6,038 bases of DNA. Source: Anaerolineae bacterium. GTDB lineage: Bacteria; Chloroflexota; Anaerolineae; Aggregatilineales; Aggregatilineaceae. The position numbers and the translations under genes were made by a program. Where the stretch lies: assembly GCA_016929355.1 (NCBI GenBank), contig JAFGJA010000368.1, positions 1 through 6,038 on the forward strand, given 5' to 3'. The notes beneath the pieces were generated by a model that was given only the letters and a program-made list of their open reading frames with translations, had not been told where the DNA came from and searched no databases. Within the stretch, counting starts at the first letter, position 1. Each line of letters opens with the position of its first letter. This document shows, in pieces, positions 1 through 5,750 of the stretch.

Positions 1-293
1 GATCAAACAACGGCAAGGTTTCTCGCTAGAAATCGTCATTCCGTCTGCCGCAACTTGATTGCGGTCTACTGAAGTTCTGTGTACCACATGACAGCTTGCG
101 TCTGCCTCTCTATGTTGGGCGGTATGGACGACGGCGTTGGATCCAGCGTACCCCCGCTATCGCCGCTGGCCTGACGGACCACATTTGGTCTGTTGAGGAG
201 TTGTTGATTTTCAAAGTTCCGCCGCCACCTTTTGTGCCTCCTAAACGGTACGGACGACCACCTAAACCAAGACTTGTGGATGTTGCCGCATGA
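1..293 (+). pseudogene. DDE-type transposase, C-terminal remnant with a frameshift
   Basis: Two reading frames join into one transposase tail. Frame 1 from base 1 reads DQTTARFLARNRHSVCRNLI and runs into a stop at 70-72. From about 72 the reading continues in frame 3 as KFCVPHDSLRLPL, then RTPAIAAGLTDHIWSVEELL, then a proline-rich end with PPPPFVPPKRYGRPPK, stopping at 291-293. The NFC-x-PH-x-SLR, RTPA-x-AAGLTDH and PPPP-x-VPPKR-x-GRPPK pattern is what I recall from the extreme C terminus of a group of bacterial DDE transposases. I cannot name the IS family with confidence. The rest of the protein, including most of the catalytic core, would lie left of the window. A one-base indel near 68-72 explains the frame change, so the copy is probably dead. 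It converges on the dpaL gene (tail to tail). The TTG at 96 would give an uninterrupted 65-aa ORF but is not a sensible start. Confidence 0.72.
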
Positions 294-419
294 TCACGTT
301 ATTCTGCGGAATTGCCCCAATTTTTGTCCGATCTTGCTTTTGGAATACGTTGGCGCAATTATACCGATCCCGGTTTTTTTTAGACTGTCCCCCGCAATGA
401 GAGCCATGCGCTGCAGATC
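294..419. other. Gap between transposase remnant and dpaL stop; possible IS end
   Basis: This 126-bp gap separates two convergent genes. I see no convincing hairpin terminator for either. The run of eight T at about 374-381 follows CCGG on the + strand but has no clear preceding stem. ATTCTGCGGAAT at 301-312 is a partial palindrome (ATTC/GAAT arms) and, lying just after the transposase stop, could belong to the right terminal inverted repeat of that element. The left end is outside the window, so this cannot be tested here. Confidence 0.3.
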
Positions 420-1670
420 CTAATTGTATTCCTTATATTCGCTGGGAACAGGCTCTGCTCCGTCCCATACGACCCTCCGGAAGTGGTTAGGATCGGTGTT
501 TCCCTCGGAGTTGATGAGGAGCACCTGTGACTTCCGATCAAGCCCTAGCTTATTGCGTAGGTCCGCCAATTCTGGACGTTCCATAATGAACATCAAGGCT
601 CCCAAGGTCACCGCGCCGGATTCGCCTGACACGATGAAGGGGTCACCTTTGAGCGGTACACCATAAACGCGCATCCCTTTCGCCGCAACATAATCAGGGC
701 ATGACAGAAACATATCTGCGCAGTCACGCAAAATTGACCATGCCAATGGACTGGGGTCACCACAGGCCAATCCCGCCATGATCGTATCAAGATCACCTGA
801 AAAGCTGTGTGGCTGTCCGTCGCCTAGTTTAGCCGAGTGGTAAAGACAAGCAGCTTTATCTGGTTCCACGATAACTGCAACCGGATCGTTCGTCCCGAAC
901 AACTGGTGGTAAAACCCAATTACTGAGGCTGCCAGTGCGCCGACACCTGCTTGAACAAAAACGTGGGTAGGTTTGACAATTCCCTGACCGGCAAGCTGTT
1001 CCTGTATCTCGCTGCACATCGTCGTATAGCCCTGCATCACCCAGCGCGGCACATCCTCATATCCTTCCCAGGATGTATCCGAAATCACCTGCCAACCATT
1101 CTGTTGTGCGTCAATATTCGCTTGGCGTACCGCATCATCATAAGTTCCATCCACCACCCGCACATCCGCTCCATAACTCGCAATCGCATCAATGCGGGCC
1201 TTACTGGTAAATTTGTGCACATAGATCACTGAGCGAAGGTTCATCACATGGGCAGCCCAGGCGACACCGCGCCCATGATTACCATCGGTTGCTGCTGCGA
1301 AGGTGATTCCTCCCAGTTTGGCACGCACTTCACTGGAAGTAAGCTGGGTAAACGGGATTTCCTCATGATCAAAACCCAGTATAGACTTGACAACCCGGTA
1401 AATGGCATAGGAGCCGCCAAGGATTTTGAATGAGTTGAGGGCCATGCGCTGGGATTCGTCTTTCACCCAGATACCGCCCAGCCCCAACATCGCAGCCAGA
1501 TGCGGATAACTCTTTAATGGGCTAATCTGGTATCCTGGAATCTGCTGGTGAAAGCTCCGTGCGAGGCGCGAAATGCCAGAGGGAAAAACGCGGCTGATAG
1601 CCTCACTATTCTGCTCGGCACTCACCCGCTCATTCCCACACCATTTGACGGGAAACATCGTATTCTCCAT
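420..1670 (-). CDS. dpaL: Diaminopropionate ammonia-lyase (PLP-dependent)
   Basis: A 416-aa fold-type II PLP enzyme, slightly longer than E. coli YgeX/DpaL (about 400 aa). The family reaction is 2,3-diaminopropionate to pyruvate plus two ammonia, in the cytoplasm. Visible landmarks: the Schiff-base lysine in NSFKILGGSYA (K82), the ATDGNHGRG loop (residues 127-135) whose D129 matches the catalytic Asp120 of the E. coli enzyme, ISDTSWEGY (196-204) whose D198 matches Asp189, and the phosphate-binding glycine loop AGVGALAAS (241-249). SWEGYEDVP and the SGESGAVTLG segment (348-357) favour DpaL over threonine dehydratase, the main alternative. The start is ambiguous. GGAG lies 4 nt and again 10 nt before the ATG at 1670, and a second ATG four codons later (1658) also has a GGAG 6 nt upstream. 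It is the last gene of the rnk-aspartase-dpaL operon, 48 bp after the aspartase stop. That gap holds a small palindrome, GAAACTGTTTC (1692-1702), and no terminator. The gene appears intact. Confidence 0.9.
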   Translation of the reverse strand: MENTMFPVKWCGNERVSAEQNSEAISRVFPSGISRLARSFHQQIPGYQISPLKSYPHLAAMLGLGGIWVKDESQRMALNSFKILGGSYAIYRVVKSILGFDHEEIPFTQLTSSEVRAKLGGITFAAATDGNHGRGVAWAAHVMNLRSVIYVHKFTSKARIDAIASYGADVRVVDGTYDDAVRQANIDAQQNGWQVISDTSWEGYEDVPRWVMQGYTTMCSEIQEQLAGQGIVKPTHVFVQAGVGALAASVIGFYHQLFGTNDPVAVIVEPDKAACLYHSAKLGDGQPHSFSGDLDTIMAGLACGDPSPLAWSILRDCADMFLSCPDYVAAKGMRVYGVPLKGDPFIVSGESGAVTLGALMFIMERPELADLRNKLGLDRKSQVLLINSEGNTDPNHFRRVVWDGAEPVPSEYKEYN

Positions 1671-1674
1671 ATCA

Positions 1675-1684
1675 CTCCATCTCC
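1675..1684 (-). promoter_or_regulatory. Tandem Shine-Dalgarno motifs before dpaL
   Basis: On the minus strand two GGAG motifs (1684-1681 and 1678-1675) precede the ATG at 1670 by 10 and 4 nt. They sit inside a repeated ATGGAG unit that occurs three times, the third being the start codon itself. The first ATG (1686) would encode only four codons before TGA (1674-1672). I take this as a ribosome-binding region with a start choice between 1670 and 1658, not as a functional upstream ORF. Confidence 0.5.
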
Positions 1685-1718
1685 ATAAATCGAAACTGTT
1701 TCATACTATGGTCGTTCT

Positions 1719-3605
1719 CTACAATTGCTCCGATTTCCAGCGCGGCGCGATCATGTTCTCCGGCTTGAGAATCTCGTCTACCTGTTCACGAGTGAGCAGA
1801 CCGCGTTCCAACACCAACTCAACCACGCCGCGCCCGCTTGCCAATGCTTCTTTCGCAATCGTCGCCGACTGATCGTATCCAATATACGGATTCAGCGCGG
1901 TTACAATCCCAATGGAGTTTTCGACCATCCAATGCAAATGTTCCCGGTTAGCCGTAACACCTTCCACACAGCGCGTCCGAAACACTCGGCAAGCGTTGCG
2001 CAGATGGGTGAGGTTATTGAATAATGCGTAAGCAATTACCGGCTCCATCACATTCAACTGGAGCTGTCCCGCTTGGGCTGCCATCGTCACAGTAACGTCG
2101 TTACCGATCACTTCGAATGCCACTTGATTGACAACCTCGGGAATAACCGGGTTCACTTTGCCCGGCATGATCGATGATCCAGGCTGCACTGCCGGCAGGT
2201 TGATCTCATGCAGGCCCGTACGCGGACCAGAAGAAAGTAAGCGCAGGTCATTAGCTGTCTTCGATAGCTTGACAGCGATTCGCTTAAGTACGCCCGACAA
2301 TTGCACGAAAACGCCTGTGTCCTGCGTCGCCTCGACCAAATTGGGTGCGATCACTAACGGAATCCCGGTCAGTTCGCGCAAGTGTAGGCACACCCGTGCG
2401 GCGAAATCGGGATGCGCGTTTATTCCGGTGCCAATTGCTGTCGCTCCCATATTGATTTCGATAATGAGTTGCGCCGCTTCACGCAGACGATCCATATCCT
2501 CATCCAGCATCACTGCATAGGTACTGAATTCTTGTCCCAGCGTCATCGGCACTGCATCTTGAAGCTGTGTGCGCCCCATTTTGATGACATCCTCAAATTC
2601 ATCGGCTTTAGTCGTGAATCCATCGCGCAGCTCGCGCATCGCCTGCAACAAATCATCGATGGCAAGATGCAGCGCGATCTTGAGCGCCGTAGGATAGACA
2701 TCATTCGTGCTCTGTGACAAATTTACATGGTTGAGCGGATGAACAAACGTGTATTCTCCCCGCCGGTGATCGAGCAACTCCAAGGCGCGATTGGCAATCA
2801 CCTCATTGGCGTTCATATTAGTTGATGTGCCCGCTCCACCCTGGATTACGTCCACCACGAACTGGCTGGCCCACATCCCCTGCCGGACCTCCTCTGCCGC
2901 CGAAATGATCGCTCCTGCCACTTTTGGATCGAGTAGTCCCAGCTCCAGATTCGCCATGGCCGATGCCTGTTTGATACAGCCCAACGCGCCGATCAAAAAC
3001 GGGTATCTGCTAATTGACATATCCGAGATCGGAAAATTTTCGATTGCCCGCAGAGTCTGCACACCGTAATAGGCTTCGGCTGGGATACGCCGTTCACCCA
3101 GCGAATCCTGTTCAATTCGATAGCGGCCTGACGGCAGGGGCGACTCGCTCCCTGCCTGCTGAGCCGCGGAGTACATGAGCCGCTCGCTCAAGGTTTCCGC
3201 TGCCGCAGCGACAAGCACTTGGTAAATGTCAGGGTGGTGTTCGGCCAATTGATCGAGTGCCGCTCGTGAAAACCGCAGCCCGCGCACGTCGGTATTCGCA
3301 TAAGCTGACGCGACATGGGTCGGGCTACCCAGCAGCAACCGCTCACCAAGCAATGCACCAGGGCCAAGCGTTGCCAGCGGGATTGGACGCTGCCCAATCC
3401 CGTGCGTAACCACGACGTGGCCGCTCTCTATGATTATCACCGCCTCGCGAGGAGCACGCTCGTGGAACAGATACTGTCGAGGCTGGTACTCCACCACGTC
3501 GAGCAGTCTCTCCACCACGGTCAGAGCGGCATCATCCAACTTTTCAAGCAGTTTGGTTTTATGAAGCATCTGTCTGATAGCGTTTGGGGAATGTTGAGTT
3601 GTCAT
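1719..3605 (-). CDS. aspA: Aspartate ammonia-lyase with N-terminal cNMP-binding-like domain
   Basis: A 628-aa protein, about 150 residues longer than normal aspartases (about 470-480 aa). Residues about 160-628 are a full aspartase (L-aspartate to fumarate plus ammonia; fumarase/aspartase superfamily, homotetramer). Visible: GAGTSTNMN (257-265), SQSTNDVYPT (297-306), MGRTQLQDAVPM (343-354) and the signature GSSIMPGKVNP (476-486). With a constant offset of 159 these match Thr101, Ser140-Thr141-Asn142, Thr187, catalytic Ser318 and Lys324 of the Bacillus AspB enzyme, giving T260, S299-N301, T346, S477 and K483. GRTQLQDA and LLSSGPRTGLHEINLP resemble aspartase more than fumarase. Residues about 10-145 look like a CRP/PKA-type cyclic-nucleotide-binding beta-roll: LFHERAPREAVIIIESGHV, then LGPGALLGERLLLGSPTHVA. 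GER (87-89) fits the G-E of the binding cassette, but the expected phosphate-binding Arg appears to be His97, so cNMP binding is doubtful. No HTH follows. It starts 1 bp after the rnk stop with no good Shine-Dalgarno, suggesting translational coupling. Confidence 0.95.
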   Translation of the reverse strand: MTTQHSPNAIRQMLHKTKLLEKLDDAALTVVERLLDVVEYQPRQYLFHERAPREAVIIIESGHVVVTHGIGQRPIPLATLGPGALLGERLLLGSPTHVASAYANTDVRGLRFSRAALDQLAEHHPDIYQVLVAAAAETLSERLMYSAAQQAGSESPLPSGRYRIEQDSLGERRIPAEAYYGVQTLRAIENFPISDMSISRYPFLIGALGCIKQASAMANLELGLLDPKVAGAIISAAEEVRQGMWASQFVVDVIQGGAGTSTNMNANEVIANRALELLDHRRGEYTFVHPLNHVNLSQSTNDVYPTALKIALHLAIDDLLQAMRELRDGFTTKADEFEDVIKMGRTQLQDAVPMTLGQEFSTYAVMLDEDMDRLREAAQLIIEINMGATAIGTGINAHPDFAARVCLHLRELTGIPLVIAPNLVEATQDTGVFVQLSGVLKRIAVKLSKTANDLRLLSSGPRTGLHEINLPAVQPGSSIMPGKVNPVIPEVVNQVAFEVIGNDVTVTMAAQAGQLQLNVMEPVIAYALFNNLTHLRNACRVFRTRCVEGVTANREHLHWMVENSIGIVTALNPYIGYDQSATIAKEALASGRGVVELVLERGLLTREQVDEILKPENMIAPRWKSEQL

Positions 3606-3606
3606 T

Positions 3607-4017
3607 TTACAGATCGTATTGCCCCGCCGCTTCTGGTTGGTGGAGTATCTGGTCGACTCTCAGGGTTCGAATACCATCCGGCATTTCCCATTTGATTGTT
3701 TCTCCCACACGACTGCCCAAAATAGCCATTCCGATGAGTGCCAGTACCGAGATTCTTCCTTCGCTAATGTTCGCATGATCAGGATAGACAAGTGTGAGAA
3801 TCATTTCCTCGCGCGTATCAAGATCGATCAGTCGCGCAGTCGAGTTCATGGTGATAATGTCAGGCGGGATTTCAGATGGCAGCACTTCAACCGCCCGTTT
3901 TATCTCCTGTTCCAACTCCTGCAGATAGGGCTTTTGCTGCAACAGATCCGGGTTATCGAACAGATTCCGCAGACGCTGCATATCAGGACTAGTGATATAT
4001 ATAGTTTTGTTCTCCAT
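3607..4017 (-). CDS. rnk: Rnk-like GreA/GreB C-terminal domain protein (regulator of nucleoside diphosphate kinase)
   Basis: I choose the ATG at 4017, giving 136 aa, the same length as E. coli Rnk. A longer reading frame extends to 4233 from a TTG, but the extra 72 residues do not resemble the family, and AGGAG sits 8 nt before 4017. The short N-terminal helical hairpin (residues about 8-45, rich in Leu, Glu and Gln) replaces the long coiled coil of GreA. The FKBP-like C-terminal domain follows, with the typical strings PPDIITMNSTARL, LTLVYP, ISVLALIGMAILGSRVGE, WEMPDG and a QPEAAGQYDL end. Family knowledge: Rnk binds RNA polymerase near the secondary channel, competes with Gre factors, and in E. 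coli affects nucleoside diphosphate kinase levels. It lacks the acidic hairpin tip needed for transcript cleavage. It is first in the operon and is followed after one base by the aspartase start, an unusual partner for this gene. Confidence 0.92.
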   Translation of the reverse strand: MENKTIYITSPDMQRLRNLFDNPDLLQQKPYLQELEQEIKRAVEVLPSEIPPDIITMNSTARLIDLDTREEMILTLVYPDHANISEGRISVLALIGMAILGSRVGETIKWEMPDGIRTLRVDQILHQPEAAGQYDL

Positions 4018-4229
4018 ACGATCTTCTCCTAGACTAATACTCGAACAATTGGTAATGGAAACGATACAGTCGACATAAACTTGAGCAAAGTTTTTGTCAT
4101 CTTCGGTGCGATTCATTAAAACATGATAGGCTGGTCCATGGTCTATACTCGGATGACAGCGCCGCTGTTTGGCAGTGTGAAGATGCGGACGAGCTGAATT
4201 TCGTGATTCTGAATACTGTGATGTTGAAC
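4018..4229 (-). other. Upstream region of the rnk operon, promoter not resolved
   Basis: This stretch must hold the operon promoter unless transcription comes from further right. The only candidates I see are weak. TTGCTC, 16 nt, then TATCGT on the minus strand lies about 50-80 nt before the start, matching 3/6 and 4/6 of the sigma-70 consensus. A TTTAAT about 100 nt before the start has no good -35. No operator palindrome or riboswitch-like structure stands out. On the + strand a frame is open from about 4053 to 4274 but has no sensible start and a low-complexity Ser/Thr end, so I do not call it a gene. Confidence 0.3.
4026..4030 (-). promoter_or_regulatory. Shine-Dalgarno site that fixes the rnk start
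   Basis: The minus strand carries AGGAG at 4030-4026, with an 8-nt spacer to the ATG at 4017. This is the best ribosome-binding site in the operon. It is the main reason for rejecting the longer frame starting at 4233. Confidence 0.8.
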
Positions 4230-4382
4230 TCAAATTCCACCAGTTGCACCTCGCAAACTAGCACCAGCACCTAAATTGAAGATACGGTGCTGGACTTCTG
4301 CTTCACCAACAAGCGTCAATTCGATCATTCCTGGTTCATCAGACGAGACCGGTCCAAAACGGGGGCTAGGCGGCAAGCGCAT
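4230..4382 (-). CDS. Small glycine-rich ORF between transposase remnant and rnk (50 aa), unrecognised
   Basis: This reads MRLPPSPRFGPVSSDEPG, then MIELTLVGEAEVQHRIFNLG, then AGASLRGATGGI and a TGA at 4232-4230. A shorter version starts at the internal Met19 (4328, 32 aa). I do not recognise it. In favour of being real: the composition is protein-like throughout, with an acidic amphipathic middle and a Gly/Ala-rich tail. Against: it is short, has no good Shine-Dalgarno at either start, and its first five codons overlap the transposase end in another frame. It could be the tail of a gene cut by the IS insertion, a small peptide gene, or chance. The leader-like middle followed by a glycine-rich end superficially resembles ribosomally made modified-peptide precursors, but no modifying enzyme lies in the window. 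Confidence 0.33.
   Translation of the reverse strand: MRLPPSPRFGPVSSDEPGMIELTLVGEAEVQHRIFNLGAGASLRGATGGI
4264..4293. repeat. Perfect 8-bp inverted repeat, 14-nt loop
   Basis: CCAGCACC at 4264-4271 pairs with GGTGCTGG at 4286-4293 around a 14-nt loop. No T-run follows on either strand, so it is not a canonical intrinsic terminator. It lies inside the small ORF ending at 4230, and downstream (minus-strand sense) of the transposase remnant. It could therefore be an mRNA hairpin or part of an IS end. Confidence 0.5.
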
Positions 4383-5094
4383 CGGGGAACTGCTCCAGTG
4401 TCAGGCCGGGATACCACTGCTCAAAAAGGGTGCGCCAATCCTGGTTCAGGACTTGAATGCGGATTTGTAAGAGTAAATGAGCGCCGCGTTTGGTCCACCG
4501 CATTTGCTGCTTTTTCACGAAGCGCTTACTGATCACCTGGTTAACAGTTGATTCGACGAAAGCGGTGGAGATGGTTTCACCATACCGATATCGATCGCCA
4601 TAATTGGGAATGAAGACGCGGTTGGCATTGATTTCGACCGGCAGCACTTCTTGCAAGAGATCGACGGTCAACCCATACGACATCAAAGCAGCCCATTTGG
4701 TTTCGAGATAGAGCAGTTCAGACGTGGTCCGTTCGGGTAACTGATGGGCCAGGGGACTGAAGCTTTGCTGCTCAGTATCTTCACAATCACAGGTGTAGAT
4801 GCGTGGGCTACGCAAAGCCAATTTGCCAAATAAGGTGCGCATCATAATCTGATGCTGTCCCTTGCGCGCTCAGTCGGACCCACAGTGAGAACAATGGCTT
4901 TGTTCTTGAAGGTAATCATCGACTTGATGTTGAACCAGTGTTTCTTGCAATCTGGCCAATACATCACGCGCTTCGGCCAAGGTAAGCCCAAAGGTATCGG
5001 CACTGAGTTGATCACGTTCAAATGAGACTATATCGGTCGTGGTCTCCGATACGCCATTATCGAACTCAACTACCACTTGCACTTTGATTTTCAT
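4366..5094 (-). pseudogene. ISKra4-family transposase, nonsense mutation plus loss of catalytic core
   Basis: Starting at the ATG at 5094, the first part reads MKIKVQVVVEFDNG and later FGLTLAEARDVLARLQETLV and CSHCGSD, typical of the ISKra4 N terminus with its zinc-ribbon CxxC. A TGA at 4872-4870 then interrupts, and the same frame continues as ARKGQHQIMMRTLFGKLALR, SPRIYTCDCED, SFSPLAHQLPERT, ELLYLETKWAALMSYGLT. A CGA (Arg) to TGA change fits, since the family has Arg there. About 70 residues after Met4845, at VEINANRVF (bases about 4622-4637), the protein jumps to the family's C-terminal block FIPNYGDRYRYGETISTAFV, ESTVNQVISKRFVKKQQMRW, TKRGAHLLLQ, and stops at 4366. From memory of full-length relatives, roughly 200-250 residues with the DDE core are missing, in frame. 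An ORF starting at 5118 is possible, but the family start is MKI. The protein cannot be catalytic. Confidence 0.87.
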
Positions 5095-5477
5095 AGCCCC
5101 TCTAATCTCTCCGCCCAACGTTCATCCTGGGCTGCATACCACTTCAAGCGTTGGTTGACCGTTCGTTGATCGAACTTCTCGGCGTTCACCAGTATGAAAA
5201 CGCGGCAAATTCGGCACGATAGTGGTCCAGATCATCGTGATCCATTGGTTCATTGTCCATTACAGAACTTAAGAAGTCCAATCCACCACAGTCTTCAGGC
5301 GGGGCAGCGCGCGCACTAGCGGTACATAGTAATTGCTCCAATTCATCATGATCTGGGTGATATAATGCAAATCCGCTAGCGTATGATCCTGCGCATCCAT
5401 ATTCGTCGCCAAATCATGGGGCTGATCTGCGCCAGATGGACCCGCAATTGATATAGTTCAACCGGCGAAGAATCCAT
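5091..5477 (-). pseudogene. pRiA4b ORF-3 / IS1096 passenger-like (PF07929) gene, three-frame wreck
   Basis: The gene can be read only by switching frames. Piece 1, from the ATG at 5477 (AAGG 6 nt upstream): MDSSPVELYQLRVHLAQISP, MIWRRIWMR. Piece 2, after a shift near 5392: QDHTLADLHYITQIMMNWSN, YY. Piece 3, in a third frame from about 5326: CTASARAAPPEDCGGLDFLS, then DHYRAEFAAF, stopping at 5188-5186. Piece 4, after a shift near 5190-5200: LVNAEKFDQRTVNQRLKWY, AAQDERWAERLEGL, with its TGA (5093-5091) overlapping the transposase ATG. YxLRVxLxxISPxIWRR, TLADLHxxxQIxMxW, the R-A-x-PPEDCGG block and FDxxxVNxxL are, in order, what I recall of PF07929 proteins (normally about 170-200 aa). The part between NYY and CTAS, about 60-80 residues, is absent. 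Function in the family is unclear; one name used is IS1096 passenger TnpR-family protein. The integrase fragment ends only 13 bp upstream. Confidence 0.72.
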
Positions 5478-5490
5478 CAGGGGCCTTTTC

Positions 5491-5742
5491 TCACCCAATA
5501 GTGGGTCGCCCGCTATCCAGGCGTTCTATACGTTCGGTCAGTTCATCCAACGTAGGTTCAGTATAACGCATGACCATGTCCAAACTCGCATGTCCCATGA
5601 GGTGTGCTAAACCACGCAGATCATCTGGATTAGCGGCCAAGTAACGGGTCGCAAATGTGTGGCGTAGCATATGCGCCGTAACTACGGTTTTGATCTCCGC
5701 CTGGATCGCATATTTTTCCAGGATACGACTGATGCATGGCAC
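5491..5742 (-). pseudogene. Tyrosine recombinase (phage integrase family), C-terminal fragment
   Basis: Eighty-three residues from a GTG at 5742 carry the end of a tyrosine recombinase catalytic domain. Visible: box II AHMLRHTFATRYL with H24 and R27, LMGHASLDMVMRY with H51 and the nucleophile Y60 nine residues later, then TEPTLDELTERIERL. The frame is open back to 5805, but the added residues (rich in Cys, Ser and Leu) do not resemble an integrase. The N-terminal core-binding domain, the first catalytic Arg and the beta-strand Lys are missing, so the protein cannot recombine DNA. The break lies about 10-20 residues before the conserved box, next to the repeat cluster at 5749-5870. The TGA is followed after 13 bp by the passenger-like pseudogene, so these were probably once cotranscribed. 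The sequence resembles XerC/D-like integrases of mobile elements more than the chromosome-dimer resolvases, but this rests on little sequence. Confidence 0.85.
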
Positions 5743-5750
5743 TCCACAAA

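Larger units (their letters stand above)
4366..5477 (-). mobile_element. Decayed ISKra4-type element with passenger gene (ends not resolved)
   Basis: This groups the broken transposase (4366-5094) and the broken PF07929-like gene (5091-5477), which overlap by ATGA and so were probably one transcription unit. Both keep their N and C termini and have lost their middles, and both carry further point lesions. I looked for matching terminal inverted repeats near 4295-4365 and 5478-5520 and found none convincing, so the outer limits and any target duplication are unknown. Whether the passenger really belongs to the IS is inferred from the overlap. Confidence 0.6.

Noticed and set aside
360..391. 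Intrinsic terminator at the T8 run
   Set aside because: No GC-rich stem precedes the T run on the + strand, and it is in the wrong orientation for the operon.
1672..1686. Four-codon upstream ORF before dpaL
   Set aside because: It arises from the repeated ATGGAG that makes the ribosome-binding region; nothing suggests attenuation.
424..4032. Long + strand frames (for example 951-1232, 2128-2520, 3315-3695) and the short minus frames 608-796 and 3188-3397
   Set aside because: They lie antisense or out of frame to the three well-supported operon genes and show no family motifs.
4018..4233. N-terminal extension of the Rnk reading frame by 72 residues
   Set aside because: It begins with TTG, does not resemble the family, and a strong AGGAG with an 8-nt spacer precedes the ATG at 4017, which gives the usual 136-aa length.
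4053..4274. Open + strand frame upstream of rnk
   Set aside because: It has no plausible start or ribosome-binding site, and ends in low-complexity Ser/Thr. It remains a weak possibility as a gene tail.
4276..4532. + strand frames of 64 and 81 codons
   Set aside because: They are antisense to the transposase remnant, and their residues match nothing I know.
4870..5118. Separate 82-aa zinc-ribbon protein gene
   Set aside because: It is the N-terminal part of the ISKra4 transposase, cut by a TGA; the same frame continues after the stop.
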